The notes below the pieces were generated by a model, which searched no databases, had not been told where the DNA came from, and worked only from the letters and a program-made list of their open reading frames with translations. Positions 9,517-17,400 of a DNA stretch of 64,000 bases are shown piece after piece (the stretch's first letter is position 1; every line of letters starts with the position of its first letter). The position numbers and the translations under genes are program-made. Origin of the DNA: Paenibacillus_E allorhizoplanae (lineage in GTDB: Bacteria > Bacillota > Bacilli > Paenibacillales > NBRC-103111); NCBI RefSeq assembly GCF_927798215.1, contig NZ_CAKMMW010000019.1, positions 103,391 through 167,390 on the forward strand, in the 5' to 3' direction.

Positions 9517-9687
9517 ATGATTACTTGCAAATCATGCTCCAAACCAACAGAACTCCATACGCAGCGTTGTTCGCACTGCGGGGCTTTGTCACCCTACACG
9601 GTTGCTGAGAAATTCGACATGATGGCCGAACTAGTGGAAAAAGCTTTGAAGCAGGAGCTCGAATCGAGAAGAAGATTGAAGCATTAG
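9517..9687 (+). CDS. Very small zinc-ribbon protein
   Basis: A 56-codon frame starts at ATG 9517 behind AAAGGGGA with proper spacing. It begins MITCKSCSKPTE and has a second CSHCGAL, so two CxxC knuckles form a likely zinc ribbon; the remainder is a charged helix ending in RRRLKH. A terminator follows closely at 9733. No function can be assigned. Confidence 0.7.
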   Translation: MITCKSCSKPTELHTQRCSHCGALSPYTVAEKFDMMAELVEKALKQELESRRRLKH

Positions 9688-9732
9688 GCGAGTAGAATCA
9701 CATAGTAATGACTGGGGCTACCCAGTGTGAGG

Positions 9733-9758
9733 CACCCGACATGGTCTGGTGTTTTTTT
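9733..9758 (+). terminator. Terminator after the zinc-ribbon gene
   Basis: CACCCGAC / GTCTGGTG hairpin with an ATG loop, followed by seven T. Confidence 0.75.
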
Positions 9759-9876
9759 GTGTTGATGGGGGATCAAGTGCAGGCCGGTTATCAACAAACA
9801 CATAGATTCCAGTTTAAGGTCAAGTTTTTGATGCTGAGTCCAATTCAATCTCGGTTTGAACAGCGTATACTTAATT

Positions 9877-9890
9877 TGTAGGCGCTTACA
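9877..9890 (+). promoter_or_regulatory. cre-like catabolite control site upstream of the secreted GH5 gene
   Basis: TGTAGGCGCTTACA matches the Bacillus CcpA consensus TGWAANCGNTNWCA at 13 of 14 positions and lies 34 bp before the chosen start. This suggests glucose repression of the glycanase. Confidence 0.55.
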
Positions 9891-9923
9891 GTGCCTCGAA
9901 ATAAGATGACTGGGGTGATAGTG

Positions 9924-12713
9924 ATGTACACAGGTTCAATAAGCAATAGGAGCAGATCAATCCTGCTGGCTTGGGTTTTGCCGCTCTTAATGCTGTGGGG
10001 GATGATCTATACTCCGCCTGCGGCTGAGGCTGCTGTGACGGGCTATGTAACACGATCGGGCAATCAGCTGCAGCTGGATGGACAGCCATTTCGGTTCAGC
10101 TCAGCGAACATTTATTGGCTGGGCTTGGATGAGAATGTACCAACGAATGGTACGATTGATTTTCCAACGAACTTCCGAGTAGATGATGCACTCGCAACCG
10201 CCAAAGAAATGGGAGCTACCGTTGTACGCTCACATTTGGTCAACTCATTTGGTTGTGCCAAATGTATTATGCCCACACTTGGCAATTACAACGAGGCTGC
10301 TTGGCAGAAGGTGGATTATGCCATCAAAGCCGCTGGAGATCAAGGTATTCGACTCATCCTACCGGTCATTGATATGTATAATTACTACCATGGTGGCAAG
10401 AAAACATGGACCAAATGGTACGGGTATCCGGATGATGGCGTCATTTATACAGGGTACGAGTTTTTCAGTGATGCGAATATAATTACAGCTTTCAAACAAC
10501 ATCTGAGCGTCATGTTAAATCGGGTGAACACCTATACGGGAGTTGCTTACAAGAATGACCCTACGATACTTGCATGGGAAACAGGGAACGAGCTAGGCTG
10601 GTATGACAATCCGACGCAATTGAAAAATTGGACGCAGCAAATTGCTGACTACTTGAAGCAGCAGGATACACATCACTTAGTAGCGGATGGGAATTACGGC
10701 ATTGCCGATGCCCATTTGACGATATCCAGTATCGACATGTATTCAGACCATTTCTATACTTGGGGTGATAAAGGCTTATCCGTCCCAGTCCTTCAAACTC
10801 AAGCAAATAAAGTTAGAAATGCTGGTAAAGTCATGTTCGTCGGCGAGTATGATTGGAAAAGCGAGCAGTTCGGCACCTTGGCTGCCTTCCATACGGCCAT
10901 TGAGAATGACAGTGTGATCGCAGGTGACATGTACTGGGCGTTATTTGGTCATAACGACAATTATGGCTACGTGCAGCATCCGGATGGCTATACGGTTCAC
11001 TATCCAGGTGACACAACATTCATGCGCACACAAGCACAACAAATGAGGAATCATGCTTACAAAATGAGAGGTATCACAACTCCTCCTGCACATGGCATTC
11101 CTGGTGCACCTACCATTACCGGTTCCACAACCTCCAGTGGTAAATATGTGCTAAGTTGGCGCGGTTCTGTGCCATCAGATACATACACAGTCGAACGCTC
11201 CACAGCAAGCAGCAGTGGACCATGGACTGTCGCATGTAATCAATGCGTCACCGATAATCAAACACCTTGGACCGATGCAGGTTCCACGGCAGGTGCAGCA
11301 ACTTGGTATAGGGTCAAAGGACATAACTTATCTGGCATAGCAGGCGCTTATTCAACGGTGTATGCAATTTCTGGCACGCAGCTGCAAGCACCTGGAAGCT
11401 TTACGCAATCTGCTCCTGCAAGCGGAGCAACAAGTGTAAACGTGATACCATCGTTTACGTGGGGAACTGCTACCAATGCAGCCACCTATACAATTGTTGT
11501 CGCAGATAATACGTCGTATTCGAATCCTGTTATCAATGTGAGCGGGCTTACGAGCACAAGTTACACACCTTCGAGTGTGCTGGCTAACAACAAAACCTAC
11601 TATTGGAAGGTAACCGCAGTTAATAGTACCGGATCAACGAATGCCACCAATTCGGGAATCGCGTTCACGACGGTGGCACTCCCAGCACCAACATCGACTG
11701 TTGATACTTTCGATGGATATGCTTCAGATGCAGCATTGCAAGCCGCATATGTGAAAAACGCAAGTGGCAACACGTTCACAATGACTCGTGAAGCAACGAC
11801 GAAGGATGCAGGCGCCTATGGCGCCAAAATCGTCTATACCGTCAACACAACCACCAGTTATGCAGGTGCCGTGCATACGTTAGGCAATGCGAATTGGACG
11901 GGTAACACGAGCCTTAATCTGTGGTTGAAGCCAGACGCTTCGAATCGTACGTTAACGATCCAGTTCAAGGAAACCAACGGAGAACTATGGGAAACGTATT
12001 ATACCCTTGCGGGTACGACGGCAACGACGGTGTCCATTCCATTCACGAACTTCCAGCACCCAGGCTGGTATAGCGGAGGAAATGGTGTGATTGATTTGGG
12101 CTCCATCGCAGAAAGCAATCTGTACATCAATAAAGGATCAGGTGCAGATGGCAGCGGTACGATCTACGTAGATTCCATTAGCCTAGGCAATGGCTCAACA
12201 CCTCCACCGCCAACGACGGTTATCATCGATAATTATGAAAGTTACGGTGGGTCTAATCCGAGCGTGCTTGCGGCTTATGTACGTAACACGGATGGGAACG
12301 CGATTACACCGACTTTGGACGGGACGAATAAATCGCAAGGCTCATATGGCTTGAAGCTAGCCTACACGATGGGGACGCCTAACTTTGCAGGCGTTGTGCA
12401 TAGCATAAGTCAGAACTGGTCGGGTAAAACAGGTATCCAATTGTGGCTGAAGCCAGATGGATCGAATCGTACCTTAACCATTCAGTTCAAAGAGCCGAAC
12501 GGAGAGCCGTGGGAAACTACGTATACGCTCTCTAGTACAACTAGTGGAACGATCCAATTCCCGTTCACAGGTTTCCAACATCCGCCTTGGTATTCAGGAG
12601 GTAATGGGACGAAGGATTTGGGTTCAATTTCTGAGTTTAATTTATATGTGAATCAAGGTTCAGGCGGAACAGGCAGCAGTACGATCTATGTGGATGATAT
12701 TCAAGCTTATTAA
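9924..12713 (+). CDS. Secreted GH5-type glycoside hydrolase with two C-terminal carbohydrate-binding modules
   Basis: ATG 9924 is chosen because GGGGTGA lies at the right distance; GTG 9891 and ATG 9906 are alternatives. A signal peptide ends near AEA-AVTG. The catalytic barrel (about 40-375) has the GH5/clan-A pair: acid/base Glu223 in WETGNELG and nucleophile Glu308 in VGEYDW. Fibronectin-III-like domains follow (about 385-580), then two similar beta-sandwich modules (about 585-755 and 765-929), each starting D-F/Y-E-S/GY and containing LWLKPD and WETYYTL or WETTYTL; they resemble CBM11/CIA30/CBM27-type modules. Mannanase activity is the best guess; cellulase is possible. It lacks SLH domains, so it is probably released. 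Confidence 0.88.
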   Translation: MYTGSISNRSRSILLAWVLPLLMLWGMIYTPPAAEAAVTGYVTRSGNQLQLDGQPFRFSSANIYWLGLDENVPTNGTIDFPTNFRVDDALATAKEMGATVVRSHLVNSFGCAKCIMPTLGNYNEAAWQKVDYAIKAAGDQGIRLILPVIDMYNYYHGGKKTWTKWYGYPDDGVIYTGYEFFSDANIITAFKQHLSVMLNRVNTYTGVAYKNDPTILAWETGNELGWYDNPTQLKNWTQQIADYLKQQDTHHLVADGNYGIADAHLTISSIDMYSDHFYTWGDKGLSVPVLQTQANKVRNAGKVMFVGEYDWKSEQFGTLAAFHTAIENDSVIAGDMYWALFGHNDNYGYVQHPDGYTVHYPGDTTFMRTQAQQMRNHAYKMRGITTPPAHGIPGAPTITGSTTSSGKYVLSWRGSVPSDTYTVERSTASSSGPWTVACNQCVTDNQTPWTDAGSTAGAATWYRVKGHNLSGIAGAYSTVYAISGTQLQAPGSFTQSAPASGATSVNVIPSFTWGTATNAATYTIVVADNTSYSNPVINVSGLTSTSYTPSSVLANNKTYYWKVTAVNSTGSTNATNSGIAFTTVALPAPTSTVDTFDGYASDAALQAAYVKNASGNTFTMTREATTKDAGAYGAKIVYTVNTTTSYAGAVHTLGNANWTGNTSLNLWLKPDASNRTLTIQFKETNGELWETYYTLAGTTATTVSIPFTNFQHPGWYSGGNGVIDLGSIAESNLYINKGSGADGSGTIYVDSISLGNGSTPPPPTTVIIDNYESYGGSNPSVLAAYVRNTDGNAITPTLDGTNKSQGSYGLKLAYTMGTPNFAGVVHSISQNWSGKTGIQLWLKPDGSNRTLTIQFKEPNGEPWETTYTLSSTTSGTIQFPFTGFQHPPWYSGGNGTKDLGSISEFNLYVNQGSGGTGSSTIYVDDIQAY

Positions 12714-12741
12714 GCTTCTTCAGTGTTTGTGATCACAACTG

Positions 12742-12776
12742 AAGCCGTCATGCGGAAATCCGTATGATGGCTTTTG
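12742..12776 (+). terminator. Terminator after the secreted GH5 gene
   Basis: AGCCGTCATGCGGA pairs with TCCGTATGATGGCT around an AA loop, followed by TTTTG. Confidence 0.7.
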
Positions 12777-12840
12777 TCTATATGATAGAATGAAGGGGAC
12801 CAGAGTTGTATGCTGGAATGCCCTCAAGGGTGGGATGAAC

Positions 12841-14352
12841 ATGATCCGCATCATGGTTGTTGAAGATGAGAAGGCAATTCGATTGGGCATCGTAAGCATG
12901 ATTGAGCATATGGAACTTCACGTCAGCGTAGTGGGATCGTTTGCAAATGGCTTGGAGGCTGTTCAGTTTCTGAGCAAGCAAGCCGTAGATGTAATCATCA
13001 CAGATATCTCAATGCCAAGAATGGATGGATTCGAGCTTGCAGAGCATGTTAGACTCACTCACCCGGATACGAACATCATTATCTTGAGTGGCTACAATCA
13101 ATTTGATTATGTGCGCAATGCGCTGCGGTCAGGGGTCAGTGATTATTTAGTCAAACCCGTGAATAAGAAGGAACTTCACCAAGTTCTTCAGAAACTGATG
13201 GATCATAGGCTTCAAGAAAGAATGCGCAAGGGGCAAACGACAGATTTGTTGTTACAAAGCTATTTAGCAGGCGAGTTGAAAGCAGATCAACTAGAGGTGC
13301 TCTGGGAATCCTTCTCGACCTATAGCGGGCATGCCATACCTTGTGTATTTGTTGTGTGCAAAGCTAAGCAAACGATGATCTCAACCATTTCACAGAGATC
13401 ACATATGGACACGTCCATGCCTGAAATGATCACATGCACACTAACACCTAATTTGCAGCTGTTCATTGTATTTGGCGTAGGTGACGTCGAGGCGTTGGCA
13501 CAAACGATAAGGGGAGATAAAGCTGATTTGCGAGGCATATCGTCCGTCATTTCACGCTTCGAAGACTGGCCGAGGGGATACTCGGAAGCGATCTCTGCCT
13601 ATTGCTTGCATTGGCATAACATAGATAGGATCAGTCTTATTCCCTATGCGGAACCTAGTTACCATCGCTCTGAAATGACAATGATGGTATCTCTGATTGA
13701 TTCCTTATTGCAGAATTCCTCCAAGTGGATGGACCGTGAAGAGCTGAATAAACTGAAAGACCAGCTATACCATAGATCGAAGCGTATCCAGATTCACTGG
13801 GCTGATTTATGTCGTGTACTTGGCTATTTATTATATCAGCTGCGAATGCGTATTTCGGATGCGACCAATCGGTCGCTTCTTTCTCAACCCGACTCGAATG
13901 AGATAGAACTACAGCTATGCGAGCACGAGGTTTTGCAGGATGTGTTTGATGATATTTTTGACAGGGTGGATCGTCTGTTAGGGGATATGGAACTGGAGCC
14001 AGGCGCTTATGAACGTAAAGTGGTGAGCACAGTCAAAAAAATTATCGAGCAAACCTACAATCGTGAGATTGAATTATCAGAGCTGGCGAATAAAGTGCAT
14101 TTGACAGCGAACTATGTCAGCTTTCTTTTCCGCAAAGAAACAGGAATGACGATCACCGAATACATAATGGATCTTCGCGTTTCGAAAGCCAAGGAGCTGC
14201 TCCTTAATCAATTGGAATTGAAAACTTATGAGGTTGGGCAAGCCGTGGGCTATCCCGATGCAGCTTACTTTAATCGCCTTTTCAAAAAGGTCGTCGGTAC
14301 CACACCTCGCATGTACAGAGAGCAAACACAGATCACCCAAATGCCCAATTAA
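12841..14352 (+). CDS. YesN-type response regulator (receiver plus AraC HTH), orphan
   Basis: AAGGGTGGG is best spaced for ATG 12841, giving 503 residues. The receiver domain has the acidic pair ED(8-9), phospho-acceptor Asp55 in IITDISMPRMDG and a KPVNK lysine. A long middle region of about 270 residues of unknown fold follows, then a C-terminal AraC double HTH (EIELSELANKVHLTANYVSFLFRKETG and YEVGQAVGYPDAAYFNRLFKKVVG). No kinase gene is adjacent; the nearest is at 23781. Its place between the two GH5 genes suggests it controls them. Confidence 0.9.
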   Translation: MIRIMVVEDEKAIRLGIVSMIEHMELHVSVVGSFANGLEAVQFLSKQAVDVIITDISMPRMDGFELAEHVRLTHPDTNIIILSGYNQFDYVRNALRSGVSDYLVKPVNKKELHQVLQKLMDHRLQERMRKGQTTDLLLQSYLAGELKADQLEVLWESFSTYSGHAIPCVFVVCKAKQTMISTISQRSHMDTSMPEMITCTLTPNLQLFIVFGVGDVEALAQTIRGDKADLRGISSVISRFEDWPRGYSEAISAYCLHWHNIDRISLIPYAEPSYHRSEMTMMVSLIDSLLQNSSKWMDREELNKLKDQLYHRSKRIQIHWADLCRVLGYLLYQLRMRISDATNRSLLSQPDSNEIELQLCEHEVLQDVFDDIFDRVDRLLGDMELEPGAYERKVVSTVKKIIEQTYNREIELSELANKVHLTANYVSFLFRKETGMTITEYIMDLRVSKAKELLLNQLELKTYEVGQAVGYPDAAYFNRLFKKVVGTTPRMYREQTQITQMPN

Positions 14353-14471
14353 CGGAAAGCGATAGAAGGACAATAGAGTCCAATAAAATGCCAAGCCAGT
14401 ACATTTCAAACGCCGATCATCCCTCCTATAATTAAAATGATACAAAATGTAGGATACGAGGGGGCAAACGT

Positions 14472-17400
14472 ATGCGTTTGAAAAGCATGTGTGCAAAGCT
14501 TGTAGTAGCTATGTTAGTGATGTCTTTGCTCATGAGCGGATTTGTAAGCACGCCAATTATGAAAGCGGAAACAAATTCAGTGTTAACCCATTTTATTACC
14601 CGATCAGGTGATAAATTGATGGATGGCGCTAGCGAATTTCGTTTTATTGGAGCAAATGTGCCTACGCTAACGATGGTTGAGGACGGTTATTGGCAGGTTC
14701 CCACAGAATGGGAGCAGCGAGATGCATTTAAAGCTTTGCAGCAAATGGGAGCAACAGCAACGAGAACCTATGTCCTTTCTGTCAAAAAGGATACCGATTA
14801 CCCTGGCATGATTCGCCATGTTGTTGGACCTAATCAGTTTAATGAAGAAGCGTTTGTCGCCCTAGACCGTGCGCTTGCACTTGCCAACGAGTATGGCATT
14901 CGTCTTATCATTCCTTTCGTTGATCAATATGAGTGGTGGGGCGGAATTAGTGAGTATGCCAAGTTTCGTGGGAAGAGCAAGGATGCGTTTTGGACGGATC
15001 CGGACATCAAGAAGGATTTTAAAGATACGATCTCGTATGTATTGAATCGTCGGAATACCATAACGAACAAGCTTTATAAAGACGATCCTGCCATTCTCGC
15101 TTGGGAGACAGGGAATGAATTAACACCTCCATCCTCTGCATGGACGACTGAAATAGGTGCTTTTATCAAAAATATCGATACTAATCACTTGCTGATTGAT
15201 GGTAAATATGGCATTGATGCCAGCTCGCTAGAGGAAAGCTCACCTATCGACATCGTAAGTAACCATTATTATCCTAACCATTACGCTAGCTTTGCTTCTC
15301 AAGTGAATATCGATAAGAATTTGGCCAAAGGGAAAAAGCCTTTCTACGTAGGGGAATTCGGATTCATTCCAAAAAGTGAATTAACCCCTTTCTTAGCCAA
15401 TGTGATTGAAAACGGTACCAGCGGTGCCTTGATCTGGAGTCTACGGTATCACAGTGAGGATGGCGGCTTCTTCCGACATACGGAAGGCACCTATGGCGGG
15501 ACTTTCTATGAAGCGTATAAATGGCCAGGCTTCCCAGCAGGCGAGCAAGGTTTTGAGGAATCATCCGTATTGGGGCTGTTACGGGATAAAGCTTATGAGA
15601 TTCGCGGGATTACTTCAAAGCCAGCTCTACCACTACCTGAAGCGCCGATTATGCTTCCGATTGATACGGTCTCCCGTATCGGATGGAAGGGGTCAACTGG
15701 TGCAACGGCCTATACTGTAGAACGTTCCGTATATGCGAATGGGCCTTGGGATATTGTTGGAGCTCAGGTCTACGACGCTTACAAAACAGATTTATTTGAC
15801 GATATGACCTCTGTGACAGGTGCTACGTACTTCTATCGAACGAAGGCACGAAATACCGTTGGTGAATCCACATACTCTCCAGTAGTAGGTCCAGTCATTG
15901 CGAAGCATGCCATTCAGGATGAACTTATTGACTATAGTAAAATGTATCAATTCTCAACGGATTTGAAGTTTACCACAGATGATCTAGATCCAGCTTTGTT
16001 CGGAGGAGATCATTATCGACTCAAATTGCAGCCGAATGCGGTTGATCAATTCGTAGCCTATGCGTTGCCTTCGACTCCAACGAATTCGAGTGCGTTGCGA
16101 GCTTTATCCGTGAAGGCTTCCGCATTCCGACATACGGGGCATCCGAATAGTGAGTTTAGATTTTGGATTTCTGCGAATGGAACCAATTACACGGAGCTTC
16201 AGGTAAACAAATCGGATGTTGGCGGTGGCGATTGGCGTCAAACTGTGTATCAATCAAACACACTGCCTGCGGATGCGAAGTACTTCAAAGTAACCTTCCC
16301 AGAAGGGGATGGAGAGTCTCAGCTCGGCGATATTGAAATCGTATACAACCATACAAGCGGTGAAGAGCTTATTTATAAAGATGCGATTTCAAGCGTTGCA
16401 ATCACCAATGGCGTACTGACAGACGAAATGAATAATATGCTGAAAATGGCCGACCACTCGCCTAACCTCGGATTCGAATCCGCAGGTGCTTATTTTGGCA
16501 ACGATTTGAAACGACTCGTACGTACAGCTAACACTGCGGAATCATTCGTGTACCAAACAGCAGGGGATATGAATTATTTTGTCATGACGAGCTTCGCCAG
16601 ACAAGAGCCAAGTAAGTACCGGCTGCCTAATTTCACTTTTTTAACATCGCCAGATGGTGAGCATTACTCGAGTGTTTCTCAAGTTCGTGTAGATGAGGTG
16701 CCAGGCGAGGGTTGGTGGAGCCGAATGGTATATACCGCCTACACGTTGCCAGCGGGAACGAAATATATGAAAATTGTGTTCCCCGTTATTCCTGCGAACT
16801 TCGCTTCCGAATATTGGAGTCCACAAGTAGGTCGCATCCAAATTGGTGTAGGTTCAGAAAAGTTAGAGCCACCTACCAATGTGAAAAGTGATATCATTGA
16901 GAACTTTGAGAGCTATACGGGCTCAGATAGCATGCTGAAGAGTGCTTATACCGTGAATACATCCGGTTCACCTCTTGCATTGAGTTTGGATGCTGTTCAT
17001 AAATCCGAAGGGAATTACAGCTTGAATTTAACCTCATCGCTGAGTAAGGGCTGGGGGGGCATGGAAAAGCAGATTACGAACACCAATTGGTCTGGCAGCA
17101 GTGGTATTTCTTTCTGGGTACAGCCTGCAGAAGCCTATACAGGTATATCCATTCAGTTCAATGAAGGAAGTGCCACGAAAGGTGAAGTTTGGAAAAAAGA
17201 TATTGGGGTATCGGGCAGTGAACCGCAGCTAATTAAGTTGCCGTTTAACCAATTTTATGTGCCTGACTGGTGGAAGAACTCGCATATTGGTGTGGGGAAC
17301 AATGTGGTGGATCTTTCGTCCATTACGACATTTAGTATCAACATTGATGGAGCAGCCAACGTTACACGTTCGGTTTATTTCGATGATTTCCGCCTGTATA

